NCBI GenBank assembly: GCA_013042995.1
Contig: JABDPB010000135.1
Span: 58,483-122,482, forward strand
Length of the DNA: 64,000 nucleotides
DNA from: Ignavibacteriaceae bacterium
GTDB taxonomy: Bacteria; Bacteroidota; Ignavibacteria; Ignavibacteriales; Ignavibacteriaceae
Reading direction: 5' to 3'
Shown here: piece after piece, positions 28,279 through 36,686 of the stretch
Position numbering within the stretch: position 1 is the stretch's first letter
Layout: the number at the start of each line of letters is the position of its first letter
Program-made: the position numbers and the translations under genes
Notes under the pieces: generated by a model
What the model was told of the DNA's origin: nothing
The model's database searches: none
Seen by the model: the letters and a program-made list of their open reading frames with translations, nothing else

Positions 28279-29057
28279 TCTACAATTGAAGCATCATCTG
28301 GTAAAATAAAATTAACGTAAAGGTCTCTATTATTAACAACAATGTTTTTATAATTTATTATAATTTTTTGATTTTCAATTTTATTAAACACTTCAATTTC
28401 AAATGGGATTGCAACATTCTCAATCAGCTCAAAGCTCGAATAGTTTCCTTCAAGATTTAAATCATCAGCATTTGATTGAATTAAATAGTTTGTAATACCT
28501 AATTCACGAATATCTACTTTATATTTTGTAGTAATCCCTCCCGCAGCATCAATATAAGTTAAAACATATTCTTCACTCTGAACTAAATATTCATCAGGTT
28601 GTTTATACAGATTTTTTGTGAGATTAACCGATCCAACAAAAGCATCTAAAAGATCTGTAAATGAAAGATTAATTTTGAAAATTTCTCTTAAGACATTCTC
28701 ATTAACTTCACCAGTATAAGCAGTGTTCTCTAACGCATCGTAAAAAATATATTTATCTTTTGTAACGAGTGATTGAGCAAGCTCAATTCCAAATGGTCCC
28801 ATAATTGTAAAGTAAACAGAATCTGGTTTTTTCATTATTACTCGAAAGCTTGCACTGTTATCGTACTGTTCTGATTCAATTTCAATAATGCCAACACCTT
28901 CAAAATTTTTAATTTTTCTTCTATTAGCCTCTAGTTTATTTATAAGTCTTTCTGAAGGTAGCAGTTCTATTTCATCAGTTGGTTTAGAAGGCACACAACC
29001 GTTATAGAAAACAGGAATTATAGTTGTAACAATTAAAATTCTAAAAATAAATTTCAA
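28272..29057 (-). CDS. DUF4292 / LolB-like lipoprotein
   Basis: A 261-residue protein with a lipobox ending in FYNGC near residue 21, then a LolB/LolA-like beta fold (FEGVGIIEIESEQYDNSASF; VIMKKPDSVYFTIMGPFGIE). Bacteroidota carry this family next to TPR lipoproteins and EnvC-like peptidases, as here. The start is TTG overlapping the upstream stop (TTGA) with GGGGAT upstream. A role in outer-membrane lipoprotein handling is plausible from the fold, but unproven. Confidence 0.85.
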   Translation of the reverse strand: MKFIFRILIVTTIIPVFYNGCVPSKPTDEIELLPSERLINKLEANRRKIKNFEGVGIIEIESEQYDNSASFRVIMKKPDSVYFTIMGPFGIELAQSLVTKDKYIFYDALENTAYTGEVNENVLREIFKINLSFTDLLDAFVGSVNLTKNLYKQPDEYLVQSEEYVLTYIDAAGGITTKYKVDIRELGITNYLIQSNADDLNLEGNYSSFELIENVAIPFEIEVFNKIENQKIIINYKNIVVNNRDLYVNFILPDDASIVEW

Positions 29058-30871
29058 ATTATCCCCGTTTCAATTTTCTGTTTTAATACTTCGTTTGATT
29101 CATCGAGTTTAAAAGCATTGTTCCAATATTTTAATGCCTCATCTTTTTTTTCCTGCTTGAATAAAACATCGCCCAAATGCTCAAGCAAAATGGCATTGTC
29201 TTCTCCATCAATATCAATTGCCTTTTTAATATAATAATACGCATTGTCATATTCTCCAAGTTTAAAGAATATCCAACCGTAGGTATCTAAGTAAGATGAA
29301 TTTGATGAATCGGCATTCATTGCAATTTCTATCATTTTCAAAGCGCGATCTAATTGCAAATCCCTTTCTGAAAGAGAATACGCATAGTTATTGTTTACAA
29401 GGGCGTTTGCTGAATCTAATTCGAGTGCTCTTTCGTAAATGCTGTCACTTTCTGCCATCATTTCTAAATTATTATAAGTCAAACCTAATTGTCCAAGCAG
29501 GTTAACATTGTTAGGATCAATTTTAAGAGCCATCTTCAAATATTTTACTGCTTCTTCATTTTCATTTAACTGTCCCAACGCAAAGCTATAAGCTGACAAA
29601 GCATTTAAATCGTTTGGATTTAATTCAGTTGCTTTTTTTAAATATACTTTACCTTCTTCACTTTTCCCCTGCTGTGCAAGTGACAAACCTAAAATTAAAT
29701 TAACTGCAAACTCATTCGGGAAAAGTTCGATAGCCTCATTCATTATTTTTTCTGATTCTTCATATTTCTGATTATCGAAATAAAGTCCTCCTAATTGTAT
29801 CCACGCATCCGAGTTATATTTTGCATTTTCTGTTACGAATTTAAATTGCTCAATTGCTGTTGAATCATCGCGCTCAGAAGTTGCAATTGCACCTAAATAA
29901 AGTTTTACCCGCCAATGGCTTGTGTCTGCATCAATTGATTGGAATAATTCTTTTGCAATAGGAATTGCTGTGGAATCAGAGAAAGATTTATTGAAGTAGG
30001 TTGCACCGATACTAATTTTTACATCTAAAGGAACATCCGGTTGCTCTAAAATATATTTGTACTCAGTCGCTGCATCTTCCCAATTGTTTTGCTGAATAAA
30101 AATCTGGGCTTTCCGCTCGCGTGCATCTAAATCATTAGGAGTTAATTCAAGAATCTCATCTAACATTGCAATTGCACTTTCGTAGTTTTCGTTCCTGAGA
30201 TGAAAATCTATTATCATTTTTTGCAGTGCAATATTACTAGGATCAATATTTAATAAATTACGCAATGATTGCTCAGCTTCTTTTTTATATCCAAGCTTTT
30301 CATATAAATCTGCAACTCTGATTAGAACGTTCCATTCGGGACCAATTATTTCAGTTAACTTTTCGTAAACTTCAATTGCCTTTAAAGGCTTCGCGTCTTC
30401 ATATATTCTGCCAAGTTTGTAGTATGTATTTAAATTAGAGGGATCGACTTCAATTATCTTTTCAAGCACAACTATTGCTGAATCATTTTCTCTGGCCTGT
30501 ATGAAAACATTGGCAAGTAAGTCCAAATATTCAATTTCAGTTGAATCAAGACCAACTGCCAGTGAAGCAAAATTACGCGCAGCGGCAAGCTTATTTATTG
30601 ATAAATAATTTTTTGCCAGGGCAAAATAAATTCCAGCACTAGTATCATAGTTTAACGCCTTATTGAATTCCTGGATTGCAGTTGCAAAATCATTATTATT
30701 CTGAGCTATTGAGCCATTTAAAAAATATTCGAAAGCTTTTTGCTTTCTTTTCTCCGGATCGGCAATCTGCTCAACCTCGCTGATTTCGTCTGTTGTAACC
30801 TTTGAACCTGTGCATCCGGCTAACAAGGCAAGCAATAAACTTAGTATTAATAGGTTAAAAATCGTTTTCAT
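29054..30871 (-). CDS. TPR-repeat lipoprotein
   Basis: The track starts at TTG 30877; ATG 30871 gives 605 residues and a compact lipoprotein signal (LLALLAGC, Cys20). The rest is about a dozen tandem TPR units (FATAIQEFNKALNYDTSAG; YEESEKIMNEAIELFPNEF; NEEAVKYLKMALKIDPNN), an all-helical solenoid for protein binding. It heads a three-gene operon with the DUF4292 lipoprotein and the EnvC-like protein, pointing to envelope or peptidoglycan assembly. The 216 bp upstream to the divergent gene contain no clear motif. Confidence 0.9.
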   Translation of the reverse strand: MKTIFNLLILSLLLALLAGCTGSKVTTDEISEVEQIADPEKRKQKAFEYFLNGSIAQNNNDFATAIQEFNKALNYDTSAGIYFALAKNYLSINKLAAARNFASLAVGLDSTEIEYLDLLANVFIQARENDSAIVVLEKIIEVDPSNLNTYYKLGRIYEDAKPLKAIEVYEKLTEIIGPEWNVLIRVADLYEKLGYKKEAEQSLRNLLNIDPSNIALQKMIIDFHLRNENYESAIAMLDEILELTPNDLDARERKAQIFIQQNNWEDAATEYKYILEQPDVPLDVKISIGATYFNKSFSDSTAIPIAKELFQSIDADTSHWRVKLYLGAIATSERDDSTAIEQFKFVTENAKYNSDAWIQLGGLYFDNQKYEESEKIMNEAIELFPNEFAVNLILGLSLAQQGKSEEGKVYLKKATELNPNDLNALSAYSFALGQLNENEEAVKYLKMALKIDPNNVNLLGQLGLTYNNLEMMAESDSIYERALELDSANALVNNNYAYSLSERDLQLDRALKMIEIAMNADSSNSSYLDTYGWIFFKLGEYDNAYYYIKKAIDIDGEDNAILLEHLGDVLFKQEKKDEALKYWNNAFKLDESNEVLKQKIETGII

Positions 30872-31087
30872 AATCAAAAATATTTAATTAAAAAATATAT
30901 TACTCGGTTCTTTCAATAACAAGCGAATAAAGACTGATTAAGGTGTAAATTAGAATTGGAATTTGTTCTGCTAAACCTTAGCATGATTTCCAGTCTATTA
31001 ACTTTCGTATGGTTATAAAAAACTCCGCCAATATTTTTTATTCTTATTAATGCTCATTAAATTTTGTTATAAAATTTAACATCTTGT

Positions 31088-31861
31088 ATGAAAAAACTTA
31101 TTCTAACCGGCATTTTACTTTTTTCAGCAGTATTCAATATTTATTCTCAGGGAACTGCAGGCGAAAAAGCGAAGTTCGAATATCGCTATCTTATAGATAT
31201 GCCGACGGGCGGCATACTGGAAAAAGGTGCTGTTGGATTAACAACAGATATACTACCTGATGGAGTATTGGTCACAACACTTGAAGCTGGTGTATTCGAA
31301 AATGTAAGCTTTGGAATTTCTTACGGTGGCTCCAACTTAATCGGTTCAGGGAAAGTAGAATGGTACAAATTACCTGGAGTAAACTTTAGAGTACGAATAT
31401 TAAATGAAACCATTCTTCTTCCTGCTTTAACTTTAGGTTTCGACTCTCAGGGAAAAGGAGTTTACAACAATGATGTTAAAAGATATGCAATTAAGTCCCC
31501 CGGATTTTTTGCTGCTGTTAGTAAAAATTTTGACTTTCTTGGTTACCTAAGCTTGCACGGATCAATTAATTACTCTCTAGAAGGAAAAGACGGCGATAAT
31601 TTTGTAAACATAAGAGCAGGTGCAGAGAAAACTCTTGGTTCCAGTTTTTCATTATTAATTGAGTACGATTTCGCTTTAAATGACAATAAGTCAGCATCTT
31701 TTGGAGATGGCAAGGGATATTTAAACACTGGAATTCGATGGTCTGTTGGATCCGGTTTAACAATTGGATTTGATTTGCGCGATCTTCTAAGCAACAAAAG
31801 TGAAACTAAAAATGCAGCTGATAGAGCCCTAAGAATTGAATTTATAAAGACAATTTTCTAA
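31088..31861 (+). CDS. predicted outer-membrane beta-barrel protein (YjbH-like), function unknown
   Basis: A 257-residue protein with signal peptide (LILTGILLFSAVFNIYSQ) and alternating hydrophobic/polar strands throughout (LEAGVFENVSFGISYGG; GYLSLHGSINYSLEG), ending in a strand with terminal Phe (RIEFIKTIF), a beta-barrel C-terminal signal. The motif DMPTGGILEKGAVGLTTDI resembles the start of YjbH-like barrels of exopolysaccharide systems, but the match is weak. It is a lone gene, followed by a small symmetric hairpin. Confidence 0.7.
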   Translation: MKKLILTGILLFSAVFNIYSQGTAGEKAKFEYRYLIDMPTGGILEKGAVGLTTDILPDGVLVTTLEAGVFENVSFGISYGGSNLIGSGKVEWYKLPGVNFRVRILNETILLPALTLGFDSQGKGVYNNDVKRYAIKSPGFFAAVSKNFDFLGYLSLHGSINYSLEGKDGDNFVNIRAGAEKTLGSSFSLLIEYDFALNDNKSASFGDGKGYLNTGIRWSVGSGLTIGFDLRDLLSNKSETKNAADRALRIEFIKTIF

Positions 31862-31879
31862 TCCTACCTAGTTTATTAC

Positions 31880-31901
31880 ACTGTATTTTTTTTAATACAG
31901 T
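31880..31901. terminator. symmetric hairpin after the beta-barrel gene, weak terminator candidate
   Basis: ACTGTATT and AATACAGT form an 8-bp perfect stem around a T-rich loop, 19 bp past the stop. No T-run follows the stem on the plus strand, so termination is uncertain. Confidence 0.35.
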
Positions 31902-32031
31902 TCAGTTCACATATAACTACAAAAGTTATAAGAATATAAAACTTTTATATCATTTCTGAACTTTTTAACCGCCTTTAAACAGGCTTGATTATTGACTAAT
32001 TTCATCAAGTAATAACAAGCGAGGGATAAAA

Positions 32032-33330
32032 ATGAAATTCAATACAAAATTTTTCGGATTCTTACTTGTGTTTGTTGCATTTTCAATAACAGGATGCTAC
32101 ACTCAAGTCGCCACTACTGATTCTTCCACAATCCCATTAACCACAAATGAAGATGAACAATACAGTGATTATTATTATGAAGGAGAGGAAGAAGTTGATT
32201 CAAGTTATTTTGCTGAAGAGGAAACAGAGTATTATGAAGATGAAAGTGCTATAGTGAATAATTACTACTATGGTTATCCCTCAAGCACATATTATGCTAG
32301 CAGTTTTTATCCATCATTTAGTTTTGGTTTAACCGTAGGATTTGGGTTTGGATTCAGCTACGGATGGGGGTATCCGTACTACTATTCTTCCTATTATCCT
32401 TATTGGTCGTACTGGCCCGGATGGTGCGGATATGGATATTACTACCCGTCCTATTGTTATTACCCCTCTTACTATTCCGGTTACTATTCTGGCCATTACT
32501 ACTCGTATGGTGGATATGGCTATCCTTACTACAAATACAGAACTAGAGATAGCTATGTAACAAGAATACGGAACAACTCCGGCGGCAGAAATTATGGAAC
32601 AAGAAACAGAGATCCGATTGGAAGAAACACGGGTGGCACTGATTCTAGAACACGTGATGTTCTGACAAGAGATAAAGGTAGAGATTTAACAACTATTACA
32701 AACCGAGATGAAATCAATAGAAAAAACATTGGGACGCGGGATAGAGATGTTGTAAATGATGTAAGAAAAAAAGACGTTGTAAGAAATAAAACGGATAGAA
32801 CACTTAGAACAACAAAGACAGACAAAACATTCACCAGAGATAAAGACAAAGTTCGAAAGAACTATCTCGGAAAGGATAAAACAACTGATTTTACAAGGAA
32901 ATTTGGAACTAAGGAAGTAAACAGAAAAAAATCTTTTACATATAATAAAAACAAAAGAACTAATACAACTACTAACAGAAATACCGTTAGAGAAAACAAA
33001 ACAACAAATAAAAGATTTACTCCAAATACAAGAAAAAATAATACTACAAGGTCATATAGACCTCCAAAAACTAATAAATCACCTAAGCGGTATACAACAC
33101 CAAAACGTACGAATAAAACTCCAAGAACCTATTCTCCACCAAAGCGGAATAATAAGCCTCCGAGGACATATACTCCTCCTAAAAGGAATAATACACCAAA
33201 GTCGTATTCTCCGCCCAAAACTAATAGAACACCGAGGAGCTATTCTCCACCAAGGACGAATAATTCACCTAGAACAACTTCTCCACCAAGAAATAGTGGC
33301 GGTAACCGCACTAGCGGAAGAAGGAGATAA
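32032..33330 (+). CDS. Tyr/Gly-rich and Lys/Arg/Pro-repeat lipoprotein, unknown function
   Basis: 432 residues with lipobox SITGCYT (Cys22) and AGGG before the ATG. Four compositional zones follow: acidic Glu/Tyr stretch (about 45-80), a very Tyr/Gly/Ser-rich zone (about 80-175), an Arg/Thr/Asp/Lys zone (about 175-330), and a C-terminal block of repeats around PPKRNN/PRTYSPP with period near 11-12 residues (about 340-425). The strongly basic tail could bind polyanions such as polysaccharide or nucleic acid; this is inference from composition. It starts a four-gene cluster with two smaller lipoproteins and a barrel. Confidence 0.75.
   Translation: MKFNTKFFGFLLVFVAFSITGCYTQVATTDSSTIPLTTNEDEQYSDYYYEGEEEVDSSYFAEEETEYYEDESAIVNNYYYGYPSSTYYASSFYPSFSFGLTVGFGFGFSYGWGYPYYYSSYYPYWSYWPGWCGYGYYYPSYCYYPSYYSGYYSGHYYSYGGYGYPYYKYRTRDSYVTRIRNNSGGRNYGTRNRDPIGRNTGGTDSRTRDVLTRDKGRDLTTITNRDEINRKNIGTRDRDVVNDVRKKDVVRNKTDRTLRTTKTDKTFTRDKDKVRKNYLGKDKTTDFTRKFGTKEVNRKKSFTYNKNKRTNTTTNRNTVRENKTTNKRFTPNTRKNNTTRSYRPPKTNKSPKRYTTPKRTNKTPRTYSPPKRNNKPPRTYTPPKRNNTPKSYSPPKTNRTPRSYSPPRTNNSPRTTSPPRNSGGNRTSGRRR
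33055..33295 (+). repeat. in-frame tandem repeat coding PPK/R-T/N-rich units
   Basis: The 3' end of the lipoprotein gene repeats a degenerate unit of about 33-36 bp encoding variants of YSPPKRNNKPPRT. Units differ at many third positions, so the array is old rather than freshly expanded. Confidence 0.6.
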
Positions 33331-33335
33331 TTAAA

Positions 33336-33695
33336 ATGAGAGGGGTTACATTAATAATAGGTTTTGGTTCGCTTTTGGCTTTAACAAATGGCTGTTACAC
33401 CATTGTCTCTAATTCAAACAATGTAAATGGTGATGTAAGCAATATAACAGTAATAAATTATCCACCACCACCACCTATATTTGATCCGATTATTGTGGTT
33501 CCTCCATCACTTCCTCCTGCACCACCATACAAGGAACGACCGGTTGTTACCAGACCTCCGGAAGAGAGACCAAAATGGAACCCTTCTTATGGGAAAAGAG
33601 ACCCTCTTCGTGGTCATGGAGAAAAAGGAACGACCGGTCATAGAACTTCCGATACAATAAAAAGAGATGGAAACAAAACCGGAAGTAGAAGATGA
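33336..33695 (+). CDS. small Pro-rich lipoprotein, unknown function
   Basis: 119 residues with lipobox LTNGCYT (Cys20). Past the signal it has a proline run (YPPPPPIFDP, PSLPPAPPYKERP) and a basic C-terminus (GKRDPLRGHGEKG). It starts 5 bp after the preceding lipoprotein and its end overlaps the next start (ATGA). The N-terminal ten residues of the mature form resemble its neighbours, suggesting an old family relation, but the rest has diverged in composition. Confidence 0.65.
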   Translation: MRGVTLIIGFGSLLALTNGCYTIVSNSNNVNGDVSNITVINYPPPPPIFDPIIVVPPSLPPAPPYKERPVVTRPPEERPKWNPSYGKRDPLRGHGEKGTTGHRTSDTIKRDGNKTGSRR

Positions 33696-34099
33696 AAGCA
33701 ATTACCATCATCATTACATTTACCTTTATTAGTTTCTTAACTGGATGTTACACCACGTTAGGAATCATAGAAGAAAAACAAACTGACTATTCAGAGAATA
33801 TAGAAATTGAAGAATTGGAATTAGAAGAAGATAACATAACCTCAAGTTATTTTGATGAGGATATGGAAGAAGTTTATTATGAAGAAAGCGAAATGGAGCA
33901 GAACGATGTTTACTATGAAGAAAGTACAAATGATTTCTTTACGATTTTTTTAGGTGCCGTCTCGGAGTTTTTTTCATCAGGAGCTTTCAATATAGTAATT
34001 GATTTATCCTCAGGCTCTTCAAGCAGCAGTTCAGACAGCAACTACAGTGATAACAATTCAAGAAATAATTCAGGCAGCAGAAATTACGATGGGAGATAA
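33692..34099 (+). CDS. small acidic lipoprotein, unknown function
   Basis: 135 residues with lipobox FLTGCYT (Cys19), an acidic Glu/Tyr region (IEIEELELEEDNITSSYFDE; EEVYYEESEMEQ) like the acidic zone of the large lipoprotein upstream, a short hydrophobic stretch (FTIFLGAVSEFFSSGAFNIVI) and a Ser/Asn-rich tail. It pairs in charge with the basic tails of the two preceding lipoproteins, so an electrostatic complex is conceivable. The stop is 3 bp before the barrel gene. Confidence 0.65.
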   Translation: MKAITIIITFTFISFLTGCYTTLGIIEEKQTDYSENIEIEELELEEDNITSSYFDEDMEEVYYEESEMEQNDVYYEESTNDFFTIFLGAVSEFFSSGAFNIVIDLSSGSSSSSSDSNYSDNNSRNNSGSRNYDGR

Positions 34100-34102
34100 A
34101 GA

Positions 34103-35566
34103 ATGAAAAGATTTTTATACTTAAACATAATTTTAATATTTGCATTTTTACTGGCTAATACATCGGCACAAAACTACAATGATGCCCTTATATTAAGTGA
34201 ACCAGGATTTTATACAAGCGCCAGAGCACTTTCATTAGGAAATAGCTATACTTCAATGAGCAATGATTTTAGCGGTGTACTATTCAATCCCGCCGGGATA
34301 GGTCTTGTAAAAAATGTACAGCTCTCCGGTGGAATGAATTTTAATGCATTCAGTAACAGTACAACATTTTTTAATTCACAAACCAACTCTTCAAAAAATG
34401 CTGTTAGTTTAAACCAGTTTGGAATCATTTATCCAATTCCCACTTTACAAGGCAGTTGGGTATTCGCAATTGGTTACAACCGCGTAAAAGATTTTAATCG
34501 TACGTTAGAATTTGATGGCTTTAATAATGGTAATACGTCTATGATTCAGGATTTAACCGGCGAGTTCAACGAGCAAATTCCAATAACAAATGATTTGGGA
34601 TTGGCTTATGAAATCCGGGACCCAAACACAGATCAATATATAAGAGATACAACATTAATAGATGGTTTATTAAATCAATCCGGAAGAATTAGGAGAAAAG
34701 GAAACATTGGTAAATGGTCTTTTTCTAGTTCAGTTGAAGTTGCAAGAGGATTTTTTATCGGAGGAACTTTTAACATTCTTTCAGGATCATTTAAAAGTGA
34801 TAAAGATTATTGGGAAGATGATACAGGAGATATTTACGGAGCAGGTTTGGAACTGGTACCCGGTGATCCAACCACGAGAGATTTCCAATCATTTTATTTA
34901 AATGATATTATTGAGTGGAACTTATCAGGTTGGGATGCAAACTTAGGTGTTCTTTACAGTTGGCAAAATCGGTTTCGGTTTGGTGCATCGGTTAAATTTC
35001 CAAGCTATTTTACGGTTAAAGAAACATATTACGTAGATGCTACCACTGATTTTGGAGTAAGCAGTGGATATGCACTGCAGCCAATTGTTGATAAAATAGA
35101 GTACGGAATCAGAACTCCTTTTGAATATGCTTTAGGTGCATCTGGAACATTTTCTATTGTTACTTTAAGCGGTGACATAAAAATTATTGATTACACTCAA
35201 ATGGATTTTAATAAAGGTTTTGATTCACAATACAGAATTGAAAGAAAACGCGAGATAGAAGATTTGTTTACAACAGTGGTTAATTTGCACGCAGGTGCTG
35301 AATTTAAATTTCCTCAAACTCCCGTTTTAGGAAGATTCGGTGTGATGTATTTACCATCTCAATTTGAGGGCGATCCATCAGAATTTGATAAAAAATATTT
35401 AACTGCTGGTGTAGGAGTCTACCTTGCTAATATGTTTAAGATAGACGTTGCGTACGCCTACGGATGGTGGGAAGATTTTGGTGATAATTATGGCGTAAAT
35501 GCATCAAGAACTCTTCAGGATATAACTGTGAACAATTTTATTGTAAACTTTATTGTAAATTTGTAA
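34103..35566 (+). CDS. PorV/FadL-like outer-membrane beta-barrel protein
   Basis: 487 residues with a signal peptide (IILIFAFLLANTSAQ) and the typical opening of the PorV/PorQ/FadL-like family, FYTSARALSLGNSYTSMSND then VLFNPAGIG. The barrel region shows regular amphipathic strands, and the last strand ends NNFIVNFIVNL. PorV is the T9SS shuttle porin, but this superfamily has many members, so the exact role is open. It is last in the lipoprotein cluster, followed by a good terminator. Confidence 0.83.
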   Translation: MKRFLYLNIILIFAFLLANTSAQNYNDALILSEPGFYTSARALSLGNSYTSMSNDFSGVLFNPAGIGLVKNVQLSGGMNFNAFSNSTTFFNSQTNSSKNAVSLNQFGIIYPIPTLQGSWVFAIGYNRVKDFNRTLEFDGFNNGNTSMIQDLTGEFNEQIPITNDLGLAYEIRDPNTDQYIRDTTLIDGLLNQSGRIRRKGNIGKWSFSSSVEVARGFFIGGTFNILSGSFKSDKDYWEDDTGDIYGAGLELVPGDPTTRDFQSFYLNDIIEWNLSGWDANLGVLYSWQNRFRFGASVKFPSYFTVKETYYVDATTDFGVSSGYALQPIVDKIEYGIRTPFEYALGASGTFSIVTLSGDIKIIDYTQMDFNKGFDSQYRIERKREIEDLFTTVVNLHAGAEFKFPQTPVLGRFGVMYLPSQFEGDPSEFDKKYLTAGVGVYLANMFKIDVAYAYGWWEDFGDNYGVNASRTLQDITVNNFIVNFIVNL

Positions 35567-35593
35567 GGTTATCCCAATCTCGAATTACAATTA

Positions 35594-35621
35594 GGGAGGC
35601 ACAATTTGCTTCCCTTTTTTT
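35594..35621 (+). terminator. Rho-independent terminator after the lipoprotein/barrel cluster
   Basis: GGGAGGC and GCTTCCC pair (one G-T wobble) around a 7-base loop and are followed by seven T residues, 28 bp after the stop codon. Confidence 0.85.
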
Positions 35622-35840
35622 ATTACTTATCTCAAACAGTATTAATACATTTCAACATTTCTATTTAAATTTGGATTAGATTAGTTAAACTCTATTTTAA
35701 TATTACAATCAATTTAAAGTTGCAGCATCATCAAAGGAATTATAATAAGAATAGAAAGCAAACAGATTTACGTTCTTCCTGAAGAGAAAGAAGAAACAAT
35801 AATTTGTTCACTCCGTGGCAAGTTTAAAAAAGATTACGCC

Positions 35841-36686
35841 ATGAAAAAAGATAAACTATATTTTACTGATTTTGCTGCCGTAGGCGATAATGTTGAATTC
35901 GAAATGAATAAAGACAGCTCCGGTGTAATCACAAAAGTTCAAAAAAGAGTAAATTATGTCTCGCGTAAAGCTCCTAAAATAAAGGGTGCAAGTTTTCGCG
36001 GCGAAAGGCTTGAACAGGTTGTTGCAGTAAACATTGATAATGTAGTAGTTGTAACCAGCATATATTTTCCTGATTTTAATAATCGTGTACTAGACAGATT
36101 TTTAGTTGCCTCTGAAAGTTCAAGCATAAATCCTATAATTGTTATTAATAAAACAGATCTTGATAATAATTCTATTTCTGAAAAATGGAACGATTTGTAT
36201 GAAAAAATCGGTTATAAAGTATATTTAACAAGTGTTTATACTAATACTGGAATTAGAGAACTTCAAAAATCGATATCAAATAAAAAAAATCTTTTCTGGG
36301 GACATTCAGGCGTTGGAAAGTCTTCAATTTTGAATAAAATGTTTCCAGGTCTAAACTTAAAAATTGGTGAAGTGAGTGATTATAATTCCAAAGGTAAGCA
36401 CACTACTGTAACAGCAAATATGATTAAAGTAAAAGGAAATACTTTTGTAATTGATACTCCGGGTCTGCGTGAAATTGATCCCTATGGAATTCAGAAACAG
36501 GACTTGGGTCACTATTTTATTGAGTTTGATAATTATATGAATGATTGCAAGTTTAATACTTGCACACATCATCACGAGCCGGGCTGTGCCATTATTGATG
36601 CAGTTGAAAAGAAATTTATTTCTGTTGAAAGATATGATAGTTATTTAAGAATGCTCGATACCATTGAAGAGGATATTAATTTCTAA
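35841..36686 (+). CDS. rsgA: RsgA: ribosome small-subunit-dependent GTPase
   Basis: A circularly permuted GTPase for late 30S assembly. Visible are G4 NKTDL, the P-loop GHSGVGKSS, G3 DTPGLREID and the zinc finger CKFNTCTHHHEPGCA. The annotated ATG is the first standard start, but the open frame continues upstream to 35718 and encodes conserved OB-fold sequence (IIRIESKQIYVL, CSLRGKFKK). The real start is therefore probably near 35727, where ATCATCAAAGGA stands in place of ATG. The stop overlaps the menF start (TAATG), so rsgA leads the menaquinone operon. Confidence 0.92.
   Translation: MKKDKLYFTDFAAVGDNVEFEMNKDSSGVITKVQKRVNYVSRKAPKIKGASFRGERLEQVVAVNIDNVVVVTSIYFPDFNNRVLDRFLVASESSSINPIIVINKTDLDNNSISEKWNDLYEKIGYKVYLTSVYTNTGIRELQKSISNKKNLFWGHSGVGKSSILNKMFPGLNLKIGEVSDYNSKGKHTTVTANMIKVKGNTFVIDTPGLREIDPYGIQKQDLGHYFIEFDNYMNDCKFNTCTHHHEPGCAIIDAVEKKFISVERYDSYLRMLDTIEEDINF

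Noticed and set aside
32342-32849. Overlapping ORFs in the Tyr/Gly-rich part of the large lipoprotein gene
   Set aside because: Low-complexity codon composition opens other frames; no start signals or recognisable protein.
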